NCBI RefSeq assembly: GCF_014650455.1
Contig: NZ_BMUZ01000024.1
Span: 1-64,000, forward strand
Source of the DNA: Streptomyces xanthochromogenes
Lineage (GTDB): Bacteria > Actinomycetota > Actinomycetes > Streptomycetales > Streptomycetaceae
Length of the DNA stretch: 64,000 nucleotides
Reading direction: 5' to 3'
Part shown: positions 8,909 through 17,882 of the stretch, in pieces
How positions within the stretch are numbered: the first letter of the stretch is position 1
Layout of the letters: the number at the start of each line of letters is the position of its first letter
Position numbers and translations under genes: made by a program
Notes under the pieces: generated by a model
The model's database searches: none
What the model was told of the DNA's origin: nothing
What the model saw: only the letters and a program-made list of their open reading frames with translations

Positions 8909-10289
8909 GCAGTCCCCGGTAGACCTCGGCGTCGCTCAGCTCGCGGGGCGCGGGCCCGGCGTGGAAGAACCCGACGTGGTCGTGCTCGCCCTCGGCGCCG
9001 CGCAGGAAGTCGAACGCCTTGGAGTCGTCCTCGCCGAACGCCACGAACTGCCAGTACAGCGGCTTGTCCGAGACGTCGGTGAGGGCCTGGCGCGCGGGCA
9101 GCTTGGCGTCCGGTGCGCCGTCCGTCTGGAACACGACGAGCACCGGGCCCTCGTGGCCGGACTTCTCGACGTGCTCGACGACCTCCTCGACGGCCCGGTG
9201 GTAGCTGGTCCGGCCGAGCCGGCCGAGCCCGGCGTGCGCCTCGTCGACGACACCTTCGTACGCGTCGAGGGTCACGTCGACCGAACCGTCGATGTCGGTC
9301 GAGAAGAACACGGTGTGGACGGTCGCCTCCTCGTCGAGGTGCGCGGCCAGGGCGAGGACCTGCTCGGCGAGACCCTGGGCGCTGCCGTCCTTGTAGTACG
9401 GCCGCATCGACCCGGACCGGTCGAGCACGAGGTACACCTTGATCCGGGCCCCGTTGAGCCCCGCCTTCTTGAGCGCGGCCCCGGCAGCCTTGTAGGCGCC
9501 GGACAGCCCCGGAGCCCGCGACTTGACCCGGGCGGCGGAGACGGCGGGCTTGGCAACGACGGGCTCCGCCCGGACGGCGTCGGGCTCGGGCTGTACGGGC
9601 TCGGCCTCGGCCTCGGCCTCGGCCTCGGCCTCGGCCTGTACGGGCTCGGCTTCGGGCTCGGGCTCCGCCTTCGGCTCGACCACGGCTTCGGGCTCGGGCT
9701 CGGGCTCGGCGACATCCTCAACCGGTACGGGTACGGGCTCGGGCTCTACGACGGGCTCGGCCGGTACGGGCTCGGGCGCGGGCTCCGGCTCGGCGATGGG
9801 TGCGACCTCGGCCTTGGCCGCTGCCGGCCCGGGCTCCGCCTTCGGCTCGACCACGGGCTCGGGCACTGCGGGCTCGGCCGCGGGCTCCGCGACGGGCTCG
9901 GCCTTCGCCGCTGCCGGCTCGGGCTCCGCCTCGACGGGCTCCGGCTTCGCCTCCGTGCGGGGCTGGGGGACATCGGCGGCACCCGTCGAGCCGTCGGCGG
10001 GGGAGCCGTCGGAAGAAGGGGCGTCGGAAGGAGAAGCGTCGGACGGGGAGGCGTCGCCCGGGGTTCCGGCCGGCGGGCGGGGCCCGTCGAACGCGGCGGC
10101 GACGAGCTTCTCCGCCGGGGACAGGTTGCGCCGCCCCGGCGCCGGGACGGAGGGCGCGGCCGCGTCGGCCGGCGTCTCGGCGGCCTCGGCGGTGCGTTCC
10201 GTCTGGGGCGGTACGGAAGCCGCCGTCGGCTCGGCACGCTCCGTGCCTTCGCGTCCGAACACCTTGCGCAGCAAGCTCCGAATGCCCAT
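8889..10289 (-). CDS. vWA/TerF-type protein with acidic repeat linker
   Basis: The start at ATG 10289 (RBS GAAAGG) gives 466 residues. A short basic N-terminus (MGIRSLLRKVFGREG) is followed by about 250 residues of low-complexity Glu/Pro/Ala/Val repeats (EPEPEPEAV, AEAEAEAEAE). The C-terminal 190 residues are a von Willebrand A domain with an intact MIDAS start DRSGSM, a downstream Thr in GRTSYHRA, and FQTDGAPD. TerF-like vWA proteins of this kind accompany tellurite/stress TerD systems in Streptomyces. No terD gene is visible here. The repeat linker is encoded by GGCTCGGGCTC-type repeats at 9590-9960. Confidence 0.75.
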   Translation of the reverse strand: MGIRSLLRKVFGREGTERAEPTAASVPPQTERTAEAAETPADAAAPSVPAPGRRNLSPAEKLVAAAFDGPRPPAGTPGDASPSDASPSDAPSSDGSPADGSTGAADVPQPRTEAKPEPVEAEPEPAAAKAEPVAEPAAEPAVPEPVVEPKAEPGPAAAKAEVAPIAEPEPAPEPVPAEPVVEPEPVPVPVEDVAEPEPEPEAVVEPKAEPEPEAEPVQAEAEAEAEAEAEPVQPEPDAVRAEPVVAKPAVSAARVKSRAPGLSGAYKAAGAALKKAGLNGARIKVYLVLDRSGSMRPYYKDGSAQGLAEQVLALAAHLDEEATVHTVFFSTDIDGSVDVTLDAYEGVVDEAHAGLGRLGRTSYHRAVEEVVEHVEKSGHEGPVLVVFQTDGAPDAKLPARQALTDVSDKPLYWQFVAFGEDDSKAFDFLRGAEGEHDHVGFFHAGPAPRELSDAEVYRGLLSSYRP

Positions 10290-10397
10290 GGGAGAGGCCT
10301 TTCGCATGAGTTGGGTGCGATACGTACCGCACTGCGCCACAGATCCGGGAGCAGACCCCTGGCCAGCGCAGACACGTAAGGTTAGCGACCCGGTGGG

Positions 10398-11369
10398 CTA
10401 ACTCGGCGGAGCGCCCCCGCGCCAGCGCCCGATCTGCTGGGCGGGATCGCCCGTGTAGACCCAGGGAACCAGGGCGATCCGCTCTCCGAGCAGCCCGACC
10501 AGAGCCGCGCCCTCACGCGTGAGCCCCGCACAACAGGCCGCGTGCGCAAGGTAGTTGAGCTCCGCGGCCTCCTCCGCCCGGATGGGCCCCGGGACGCGGC
10601 CCCCGAGCCAGCGGTCGTAGGTGCGCAGGAGCTCGGTCACGGCGAGCTCGTGGTTCCAGTGCTGCCCGAACCCCCGCACGGGACGCCCCTTCGCGGCATC
10701 GGAGACGTACCGGTACTCCTCGACGCGGGCGATCTGCACGAGCACGGGCAGCGGGGAGCCGGCCGGGGCCGCGCCCGCCGCGTCCCGCGCGAAGTCGTAC
10801 ATCGAGCCGTGCGTCCCGTGCCAGCGCGCCGAGAAATAGCGCAGCATCTGGACGTGCCCCTCCAGGTGGTACGGGTCGCGCCGCCGCAACTCCTCCCACC
10901 ATGACCGGAGTTCACTGCGGGCGACCCCGCCCTCGTACAGGCGCACCACGGTGAGCAGCGAGGCCCAGGGGGTCGGGTCACCGGGGCGGGCGTCGGCGGC
11001 CGCGAGGCAGGCCATGACGGCGACGTCGATCCGGTCGCGGTCCGTCCCGGCGCCGCGCCCGGCGGCGATGGCGCCGTTGAACACCCGGGTCACCTCTGTG
11101 GCGGCCCGCAGGACCGCCACGTCCGGGTTGGCCGGTTCGGCCGCCCGCCAGGCCTCGACGACGGACGACCCGGCTGCGGCGTTCGCGAGTGCCCGGATGC
11201 GATGGGTGCGCAGCGGCCAGTGGTCGCCGGTGGCCCGCAGCAGGTCGCGTACGCCCTGCCAGCGGCCGATGACGATGTCGTGCCGGGCCGTGGTGAGCGC
11301 GCGGTCGCCGAGGTCGGCGTCGAAGGACAGGTCCGCGCTCCGGCCGGAGCGGCGGCGCAGCGCTGCCAT
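10398..11369 (-). CDS. Conserved helical protein of unknown function, coupled to the permease
   Basis: This 323-residue soluble protein is rich in Trp, Arg and Ala, with TPR-like helical spacing (DRALTTARHDIVIGRW, LAVTELLRTYDRWLGG). No signal peptide or membrane span is visible and no catalytic motif was recognised. The ATG at 11369 has AGAGGGGG upstream. The stop of the amino-acid permease gene lies just 14 bp before it and inside its ribosome-binding region, so the two are probably one transcript. A helper or regulatory role for the permease is possible, but nothing in the sequence proves it. Confidence 0.7.
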   Translation of the reverse strand: MAALRRRSGRSADLSFDADLGDRALTTARHDIVIGRWQGVRDLLRATGDHWPLRTHRIRALANAAAGSSVVEAWRAAEPANPDVAVLRAATEVTRVFNGAIAAGRGAGTDRDRIDVAVMACLAAADARPGDPTPWASLLTVVRLYEGGVARSELRSWWEELRRRDPYHLEGHVQMLRYFSARWHGTHGSMYDFARDAAGAAPAGSPLPVLVQIARVEEYRYVSDAAKGRPVRGFGQHWNHELAVTELLRTYDRWLGGRVPGPIRAEEAAELNYLAHAACCAGLTREGAALVGLLGERIALVPWVYTGDPAQQIGRWRGGAPPS

Positions 11370-11382
11370 CCGTGTCCCCCTC

Positions 11383-12870
11383 TCAGAAGTCGGTGGGGTG
11401 ACCGGCGTTGACGTAACTCGGGCCCCTGGTCGGCGAGTTGGGGTGACCGGCACCGGCCTCGAAGGAGCGGGTCGCGTCCAGGCGGGCGGGGCGGTAGTAG
11501 GCGCTGCCCCGGCGCCAGTACCAGAGCAGGGGAATCAGCCCGGCGAGCAGGCTGCCGAGGCCGATCGTGACGGCGGCGGCGCTGAGCCGGGTGAGCGAGG
11601 CGCCGAAGACGCAGAACATGAAGACCGAGCCGAGCAGCGGCCAGAGGCCGCCGAGCAGGAACGAGCCGAGGGATTCGGTGAGGGTCCTGCGGTAGGCGAC
11701 GACGGCGGCGAGCCCGGCGAGGCCGTAGTAGAGGGTGGTCTGGAGGCCGATCGCGGCGAGCGCGTCGGCCATGATGTCCCGCACCGAGCCGAGCGCGTTG
11801 GAGGCGACGAACAGGAGCAGCGCCACCGCGCCGACGACGAGGATCGCCACCCACGGGGTGTTCCAGCGGCGGTGCACGGCGCCGAGCGCGCCCGGCATCG
11901 TCCGGTCGCGGCCCATCGCGAACAGGGAGCGGGTGACCTGGATGAGGGTGGTCTCCAGGGTGGCGATGGTGGACAGGACGACGGCGAGCACCATGAGTCT
12001 GCCGCCGAAGCCGGGCCAGATCCGTTCGCCGAGCAGGGCGAGGACATTGGTCTGGCCGGCCTCGATCTCGCCGCTGGTGAGGAGGATGTTCACGGCGACG
12101 GTGTAGGCGACGAACAGGGCGAAGACGACGGCGACGCCGACCAGCGCGGAGAGCCCCGCGGTGCGGCGGCTGTCGCGGGTCTCCTCGCTGAGGTTGCTGG
12201 TGACGTCCCAGCCCCAGTAGTAGAACGCGGCGATGAGGGTGCCCGCGGCGAACCCGGAGACCCCGTCGAAGTGCCCGAAGCCGAGCCAGGCCCAGTCGAA
12301 CGCGACGACCCCGCCGCCCTCCCCGATGTGCACGAGCGCGCCGACGCAGAAGCCGCCGAGAATGGCCAACTCGACGCCCGAGACGACGAGTTGGGCACGG
12401 GCGGAGAGCCGGGCGCCGCCCAGGACGACGGCCAGCATCAGGAGGAACCACCCGGCGCCGGTGGTGGTCGCGAGCGCGGTGTTGTGGGCGAGGGCGGGGT
12501 CGAAGAGGCCCAGGGTCATCTGGCCGGCGGGCAGCGAGCCGGCCACCATGAACAGGGTCGCGGCGACGACGAGCGCCCAGCCGCTGATGAAGCCGAGGAA
12601 GGGGTGCAGGGTGCGGCCCACCCAGGAGTAGGCGGCCCCCGCGTTGACGTCGATCCGGCCGAGGCGCCCGAAGGCGAGGACGATGCCGAGCATGGGTATC
12701 GCGCAGTAGAGCAGCGCCGCCGGGCTGGCGAGCCCGACCGCCGCCACGAGGACGGAGGTGGTGGCGGCCAGCGAATAGGCGGGCGCACTGCCGGCGACCG
12801 CCATGACAACGGTGGCGAACGTGGACAGTACGTTGGGTTGCAGTCCTCTGCCACCGGTGCTGTTGCTCAT
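11383..12870 (-). CDS. APC-superfamily amino-acid permease
   Basis: This 495-residue protein has about 12 hydrophobic helices. The first carries the family pattern VVMAVAGSAPAYSLAAT, with a glycine-rich unwound stretch used for substrate binding. GAAYSWVGRTLHPFLGF and a GWDVTSNLSEETRDSRR loop are typical of the amino-acid/polyamine/organocation transporters. The substrate cannot be told from sequence. The ATG at 12870 has AAAGGA about 10 bases upstream. It precedes and is likely cotranscribed with the unknown helical protein. Confidence 0.88.
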   Translation of the reverse strand: MSNSTGGRGLQPNVLSTFATVVMAVAGSAPAYSLAATTSVLVAAVGLASPAALLYCAIPMLGIVLAFGRLGRIDVNAGAAYSWVGRTLHPFLGFISGWALVVAATLFMVAGSLPAGQMTLGLFDPALAHNTALATTTGAGWFLLMLAVVLGGARLSARAQLVVSGVELAILGGFCVGALVHIGEGGGVVAFDWAWLGFGHFDGVSGFAAGTLIAAFYYWGWDVTSNLSEETRDSRRTAGLSALVGVAVVFALFVAYTVAVNILLTSGEIEAGQTNVLALLGERIWPGFGGRLMVLAVVLSTIATLETTLIQVTRSLFAMGRDRTMPGALGAVHRRWNTPWVAILVVGAVALLLFVASNALGSVRDIMADALAAIGLQTTLYYGLAGLAAVVAYRRTLTESLGSFLLGGLWPLLGSVFMFCVFGASLTRLSAAAVTIGLGSLLAGLIPLLWYWRRGSAYYRPARLDATRSFEAGAGHPNSPTRGPSYVNAGHPTDF

Positions 12871-13091
12871 GGCCCGAACATCCTTTGACGGTGCGACATA
12901 TGGCGGTATGTCAGAAACTCCGGGCCTTGCGACGCTTTGCAGTACCACGACAACCCGAAGTCGACGGCATCGTAGTCGTCACCCCACCCCTCCAGTGGTC
13001 CAGACCGGACAGGTCGGTAGACAGGGCGAGAGACAGGGCGGGCCGACCGGCCGGACGGGTCCGGGCCGCCGGTGCGTCCGCACCCGGGCGG

Positions 13092-14036
13092 CTACGGCAG
13101 GCCGCGCTCCTTCAGCCAGCTGCGGTACGGGGGCGAGTGCGAGGCGGCCTCCCAGTACGCCGACGCCAAGTCGGCGCCCACACCCGCCAGTTCGCCCCCA
13201 TAGGCCCCGCTGCGCACCGCGAGGAAGAGCCGCACGCCCAGCGGGTCGCCGCGCAGCGGGCGTACGACCATGTCCGGGCGCGGCCGCGAGGTGGGCTGGC
13301 ACAGCGTGACCACCTCGCCGGTGGCGACCAGGCCCGCGGCCGTCAGGTAATCACCGTGCAGTACACGGGGGTTGAGCCCGGCGGCATTGAGGACCCGCCG
13401 CAGTCCCTCCCACTCGCCGTCGACGCTCGGGTCGATCATCCACTGGTCGGCGGCGAGGTCGGCCAGGTCCACGATGGTCCGGTGGGCGGCCGGGTGGTCC
13501 ACGGCCAGACACACGAACTGCGGCTCGCGCTCCACGAGCGTGCGGATGTCGAGTCCGGGCGGCAGCCGCAAGGGGCAGCCCTCCACCTCGTGCACGAAGG
13601 CCATGTCCAGTTCGCCCGCCGCGACCCGGCGCAGCAGCGCGGTGGCCGAAACCGCCACTTGGAGCTCGGTCTCCGTCCCCGGCAGGCGCTCGCGCAGCCG
13701 ACGCAGCCAGCCCGGGATCGCACGGCTCGCGGTGGAGCCGATGCGAAGCCGCGGCCCGCCTCCGGTGCGGGCGGCCGCGGCCCGCGTCTCGGTGACGAGC
13801 GCACTCAGCGAGGCGAGCAGCGGCCGGGCCCGGCCGACCACTCCCTGCCCAAGGGCGGTGGGCACACAGCCGGTTCGTTCGCGCGAGAAGAGCTGTCCGC
13901 CCAACGTGTTCTCGATGCGCCGCAGTTGGTTGGTCAGGGCAGGCTGGCTGGTGCCGAGCGCCCGCGCGGCCCCGTGCAGACTACCGGCGTCGGCGATCGC
14001 GCACAGCAGCCTCAGATGTCTCACCTCCAGCTCCAT
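13092..14036 (-). CDS. snpR: LysR-type activator of the adjacent metalloprotease
   Basis: This 314-residue LysR-type regulator has an N-terminal winged helix (residues 1-60: ELEVRHLRLLCAIADAGSLH, TSQPALTNQLRRIE) and a C-terminal periplasmic-binding-protein-like effector domain. It is transcribed divergently from the snapalysin gene 187 bp away. This is the arrangement known for snpR/snpA (also mprR/mprA) in S. lividans and S. coelicolor, where the LysR protein activates the protease gene. The start at ATG 14036 lacks an obvious ribosome site. Confidence 0.85.
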   Translation of the reverse strand: MELEVRHLRLLCAIADAGSLHGAARALGTSQPALTNQLRRIENTLGGQLFSRERTGCVPTALGQGVVGRARPLLASLSALVTETRAAAARTGGGPRLRIGSTASRAIPGWLRRLRERLPGTETELQVAVSATALLRRVAAGELDMAFVHEVEGCPLRLPPGLDIRTLVEREPQFVCLAVDHPAAHRTIVDLADLAADQWMIDPSVDGEWEGLRRVLNAAGLNPRVLHGDYLTAAGLVATGEVVTLCQPTSRPRPDMVVRPLRGDPLGVRLFLAVRSGAYGGELAGVGADLASAYWEAASHSPPYRSWLKERGLP

Positions 14037-14223
14037 GCGGCAGAGGTTAGGACGCGCTAACTCTTTCCACCAGATGTCCAAAACCACTCTGATACGCGGG
14101 AGTTATCGCAGATCGGCATCATTCCCGTACGCCGCTGTGGCCTCCACAATCACCGGGAACACCCCCACCCGTGGCCGGCCCACCCAGCCGGACGCGGATC
14201 CCCCCAACGATTGGTAACCCCCC
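14037..14223. promoter_or_regulatory. snpR-snpA divergent promoter region
   Basis: The 187 bp spacer contains GTTAG-GACGCG-CTAAC (14046-14061), a perfect 5 bp inverted repeat with 6 bp spacing next to the LysR start. An A/T-richer stretch at 14060-14130 is unusual for this DNA. LysR proteins bind partly palindromic T-N11-A sites in such spacers. The exact site used here is inferred. Confidence 0.55.
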
Positions 14224-14865
14224 ATGAGACACCCCCGTACCTTCGCCGTGACCGCTGCCCTGGGCCTGGCCCTCGCCGGTTTCGGCGCGATCCCCGCCAC
14301 CGCCGCCCCGGCTCCTGCGGGCGCCGCGCACTACACCGCCGCCGGCAAGCACTCCGCCGCCAACGACCAGGCGTTCTACGACGCCGTCATGAAGTCGGTC
14401 GCCAAGAAGCGGGCCGCGAACCCGCTGGCCGCGGCGGTGACCGTGTACTACAGCACCTCCAACGCGCCGAGCTTCCGCTCCCAGATATCGCAGGCCGCGC
14501 AGATCTGGAACGGCTCGGTGCAGAACGTCCGCCTCGCCGAGAGCAGCTCGGGCGCGGACTTCCAGTACTACGAGGGCAACGACCCGCAGAACGGTTCGTA
14601 CGCCTCGACCGACGGGCACGGCAACGGCTACATCTTCCTGGACTACGGCCAGAACCAGCAGTACTACTCGGTGCGGGTCGTCGCGCACGAGACCGGGCAC
14701 GTGCTGGGTCTGCCCGACCACTACTCCGGGCCGTGCAGTGAGCTCATGTCGGGCGGCGGTCCCGGTACCTCGTGCCGCAACGCGTACCCGAACGCGACGG
14801 AGAAGTCCCGGGTGAACAGCCTGTGGCGGAACGGGCTCGCCTCGGCGTTCAAGCCGGCCGCGTAG
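14224..14865 (+). CDS. snpA: Snapalysin-family secreted zinc metalloprotease
   Basis: This 213-residue precursor has a Sec signal peptide (1-27, cleavage near PATAAPAPA) and a short propeptide. The mature domain ends in the extended zinc motif HETGHVLGLPDHYSG, where two His and one Asp bind zinc and Glu is the catalytic base. This HExxHxxGxxD form defines the snapalysin (M7) family, small extracellular milk-hydrolysing proteases of Streptomyces. Cysteines in GPCSELMSGGGPGTSC may form the conserved disulfide. The divergent LysR gene supports the assignment. The start has a weak ribosome site. Confidence 0.95.
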   Translation: MRHPRTFAVTAALGLALAGFGAIPATAAPAPAGAAHYTAAGKHSAANDQAFYDAVMKSVAKKRAANPLAAAVTVYYSTSNAPSFRSQISQAAQIWNGSVQNVRLAESSSGADFQYYEGNDPQNGSYASTDGHGNGYIFLDYGQNQQYYSVRVVAHETGHVLGLPDHYSGPCSELMSGGGPGTSCRNAYPNATEKSRVNSLWRNGLASAFKPAA

Positions 14866-14885
14866 GCCTCTGGCAGCATGGGGGG

Positions 14886-15101
14886 ATGACGTCCGTATCC
14901 CCTCGCCGGTCTTGCCCGTCCTGCGGTCGCTCCGTCGCCGTGGTGGCGGGCAAGTTCGTACGCCACGATCCGCGTACGCACGAGGGTGCGGAGCTGAAGC
15001 TCTGCCCCGGCTCGAAGCGCCGGGCACCCTTGGATGCCACCCAACGAACCCTGGCCGCCTTCGAACTGTCCCCCACCCCGGGCCAACTCCCGCTGTTCTA
15101 G
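14886..15101 (+). CDS. Small zinc-ribbon-like protein
   Basis: This 71-residue protein begins MTSVSPRRSCPSCGRSVAVV. The CPSCG pair plus a later LCPG cysteine could bind zinc. The rest, FVRHDPRTHEGAELKLCPGS, is polar. The ATG follows a G-run that can serve as ribosome site. It lies 20 bp after snpA but is more likely an independent conserved Streptomyces small protein of unknown role. Confidence 0.7.
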   Translation: MTSVSPRRSCPSCGRSVAVVAGKFVRHDPRTHEGAELKLCPGSKRRAPLDATQRTLAAFELSPTPGQLPLF

Positions 15102-15208
15102 CACCCCGGGGGGCGCCCACCCGTGCAGCGGGTTGCATCGGCTGAGCCCTGGGCGGGGGCTCCGCCCCCTGCACCCCCGTTCGCGCCTGAACGGCGCTCG
15201 TCCTCAAA

Positions 15209-15254
15209 CTCCCCCAAGGCCTCAAGGGCCAGGGGGGACCCCCATGACGGGCTG
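15209..15254 (+). repeat. 46 bp dispersed hairpin repeat, copy 1
   Basis: A 46 bp element beginning CTCCCCCAAGGCCTCAAGGG and ending ATGACGGGCTG is present here and again, base for base, at 22435-22480. CCCCC...GGGGG and GGCC...GGCC can pair, forming a hairpin with small internal loops. The gap 15102-15656 has no gene and contains this element and the repeats at 15293-15510. Confidence 0.85.
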
Positions 15255-15292
15255 AAATGCCCTGGTGCTGGCCAGCACCGAAGCTTTTAGGG

Positions 15293-15510
15293 GCGCGGGG
15301 AACTGAGCGAGAAGCGACCACGGCGCGAGGCCGACCACGGGTTTCCAGGGGCGCGAGGAACCGCGCGACCAGCCACCCACGGTCCGAGGCCGAAAAGGGG
15401 GTTGGGGGCGCGGGGAACTGCGCGAGAAGCGGGCACGGTCCGCAGCCGAAAACGGGGTTGGGGGCGCGGGGAACTGCGCGACCAGCCACGCACGGTCCGC
15501 AGTCGAACCA
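15293..15510. repeat. Four diverged copies of the 57 bp repeat
   Basis: Four units with the GGGGCGCGGGGAACTGCGCGA core, or close variants such as GGGGCGCGAGGAACCGCGCGA, follow each other with a period of 57-60 bp. They match the array at 968-1496. They sit between convergent genes, as the first array does. Confidence 0.85.
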
Positions 15511-15656
15511 CCGGGCCCCGGGGCGCAGCCCCAAGAGGCGGCCCACTTCACCCCCGGAGGGTTGCGGGAAGGGGCGGGGAGGGGCCAGAAACCGGGGCCC
15601 GGGGCGGAGCCCAGGCGCACCCCGGGTAAGCGGCAACAGCCCGCCCCCGCAGGGGG

Positions 15657-17615
15657 CTACCCGCCCGGGGAGGCGATCGCTCGGGCCGCGCGGACCTCCT
15701 GGCGGAGGGGCGCGAGGACACCTTCCTCGGGGCCCGCCAGGGCGACCCGGACGCCCACCAGCCGCGAGCTGCGCCGCAGGCCATCCGCCAGCTCGCGGAG
15801 CTGAACCGCGACCTCCACCGCCTCGCCGGCCGCAGGCCACGGCGCCCCGTGGTTGACCCGGACCCGCGCCGCGGTCGTCGCATCCACGATGCGTTCGACG
15901 GCGACGACCAGCGGCCACCACGCCGCCGCCCGCGCCCCCATGGGCGGCGGCTCCGTCAACGCCCGCTGGAATTCGCTCCGTACCGTCGACAGGTCCCGGT
16001 AGAGCCGGCGTCGGCGCCGGACCCGTTCGGCCCGGTCGTCCTCCGAGCCGAACGCGTACTCCACGTAGTCCGCCGTCGCCGAGACCGCTTCCGCGAGCCG
16101 CGCCCCGATGCGCGTGTGCCAGCTCTCGGGCCACAGCAGGTACCCCGCGACCAGCGCGATCGCACAGCCGATCAGGCTGTCCCACAGGCGCGGCATGACC
16201 AGGTTGAAACCCTGGTGGTTGAGGACGTCGGAGAGCAGCAGGATCACCGGCGTGATGGCCGCGGTCTGGAAGGCGTACCCCTTCGCGGAGAACGCCGGGA
16301 TCAGGGCCGCGAGCACCAGCATCACCGGCACGTCCCACCACCCGCGCGGCACCTCCGCGAGGACGGCCGCCGCGACGACGAGCCCGCCCGCGGTGCCGAT
16401 CGCGCGCATCAGCGCGCGGGCGAAGACCGATCCGAAGTCGGGCTTCAGGACGAAGACGATGGTCAGGGCGACCCAGTACGAACGCTCCACCGGCACCACC
16501 GAGACCAGCACCTGCGCGAGCCCGATGCACAGGGCGAGCCGCAGTCCGTAGCGCCAGGAGGCGCCGGAGAGCAGGACGTTGCGCGCCGCGCGGCGGAACC
16601 GGATGCGCAGGGCCGCCGGACGGCCGAGGCGGTCGTCGATGTTGGTGTGGTCGGGGTCGGGGTGGTGCACCACGGCGAAGGCGTACCGCAGCGCCGAGTC
16701 GAGGGCGCGCTCGGCCGGGGTCGTGGGCTCGGGCAGCTCGGGTTCGACGGTGCCGGTGCGGCCCTCGTCCACCGCGTCCGCCAACTGCCGTACGGCGGAC
16801 GGGATCGCGGGGTCCACGCCCCAGCCGCGCAGGTGTACGGCGGGGGCCGCCTCCACGATCGGGATCAGCACGTTGAGCTGGGCGGAGAGCCGTACCAGCT
16901 CGCCACGGCGGCCGTGTTCACGGGCGCGCCGGCCGAGGATGAGGTCGTACGCGGTGTTCAGGTCGTTCGTGACGGCCTGGCGTCTCGTGTCGTACGCGTC
17001 GGTCGCGGCCGCCTCGATCGCCGCGGCGACCGCACGGTACGTCCCCGCGACGGCGTCCCGTTCGGGCTCGGTGCGCCGCAGCGGCCAGGCGAGCAGGCTC
17101 AGGAGGAGCACGAACAGGCCGCCGAGGGTGAGCAGCAGCGGCGCCTTCCACCACGGGCTGGGCATCGGAAGGCCCGCCCCGACGACGGCGTTGAGCAGGA
17201 GCAGCAGTCCCGAGACGGAGGCCACCGCGCCGATCGAGGAGATCATCCCGGACACCAGGGCCACCAGTGTCAGTGCGCCGACCGCGAGCCAGCCGTGCCC
17301 GAAGACGAGGCTGCCGACGGTCACGCCGATCGCCCCGTACAGCTGCGGTACCGCGATGTTGAAGATCCGCATCCGGTACGCGTCGGCGGTGTCGCCGATG
17401 ACTCCGCTGAGCGCGCCCATGGAGGCGAGCGCGCCGTACGCGCTGTGTCCGGTCGCCATGCCCACGGCGAGTGGCGCGGCCAGGGCGATCGCGGCGCGGG
17501 CGACCGCGGGCCAGGGGATCGGCGTGGGGGCCGGCCGCAGCCCCCCGATCAGCCACTCCGGCGGCGCGAGCCGCCCCTGCCGCCCGCGCTCGTCCGCCCG
17601 CTTCCGATCAGCCAT
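15657..17615 (-). CDS. FUSC-family (aromatic-acid-exporter-like) membrane protein
   Basis: This 652-residue protein has two sets of about five to six membrane helices (roughly residues 30-190 and 360-490), separated and followed by long soluble helical regions. That is the fusaric-acid-resistance/YccS layout. RSYWVALTIVFVLKPDFGSVFARALMRAIGT is the family signature in the second half. It may export aromatic or other organic acids, but the substrate is unknown. The start at ATG 17615 was preferred to an upstream TTG, which would place a rare TTA leucine codon in the gene. No ribosome site is seen, so a short-leader message is possible. Confidence 0.8.
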   Translation of the reverse strand: MADRKRADERGRQGRLAPPEWLIGGLRPAPTPIPWPAVARAAIALAAPLAVGMATGHSAYGALASMGALSGVIGDTADAYRMRIFNIAVPQLYGAIGVTVGSLVFGHGWLAVGALTLVALVSGMISSIGAVASVSGLLLLLNAVVGAGLPMPSPWWKAPLLLTLGGLFVLLLSLLAWPLRRTEPERDAVAGTYRAVAAAIEAAATDAYDTRRQAVTNDLNTAYDLILGRRAREHGRRGELVRLSAQLNVLIPIVEAAPAVHLRGWGVDPAIPSAVRQLADAVDEGRTGTVEPELPEPTTPAERALDSALRYAFAVVHHPDPDHTNIDDRLGRPAALRIRFRRAARNVLLSGASWRYGLRLALCIGLAQVLVSVVPVERSYWVALTIVFVLKPDFGSVFARALMRAIGTAGGLVVAAAVLAEVPRGWWDVPVMLVLAALIPAFSAKGYAFQTAAITPVILLLSDVLNHQGFNLVMPRLWDSLIGCAIALVAGYLLWPESWHTRIGARLAEAVSATADYVEYAFGSEDDRAERVRRRRRLYRDLSTVRSEFQRALTEPPPMGARAAAWWPLVVAVERIVDATTAARVRVNHGAPWPAAGEAVEVAVQLRELADGLRRSSRLVGVRVALAGPEEGVLAPLRQEVRAARAIASPGG

Positions 17616-17670
17616 GAACACACGACACCGTAAAAAGATCACTTGGTGCAAACGGGGCGCCCAACAAAAC

Positions 17671-17707
17671 CGTAAAACTTGTCCACAGCCTGTGGATAAT
17701 TTTTACG
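17671..17707. promoter_or_regulatory. Long palindrome made of two inverted DnaA boxes
   Basis: TTGTCCACA (17679-17687) and TGTGGATAA (17691-17699, complement TTATCCACA) both match the DnaA-box consensus. They face each other across 3 bp. The symmetry extends to CGTAAAA...TTTTACG, giving 17-base arms that agree at 15 positions (17671-17687 and 17691-17707). A further near match, TGTGGATAG, lies at 17822-17830. The site sits upstream of the FUSC-type gene and downstream of the EEP-type gene. It could titrate DnaA or control the FUSC-type gene. Confidence 0.8.
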
Positions 17708-17882
17708 AATCCGATCACGACGCCGCGTCATCGCTTCCGGATCATCCCCGAGATGCCCGCCCCGCACGGCGAAACCGGGCCCGCCCCGCGCGCCGCCCGC
17801 CCCACCGCCCGCCTCGGCCCCTGTGGATAGTGGACAGAGGGAGGCGGGGAGGCGGGAGGGGGAGAACTCCTCTGCGGGGCGG

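Noticed and set aside
17616..17882. Chromosomal replication origin
   Set aside because: Only two or three DnaA boxes are present and no dnaA, dnaN or parS-like sites are near, so a regulatory or titration site is more likely.
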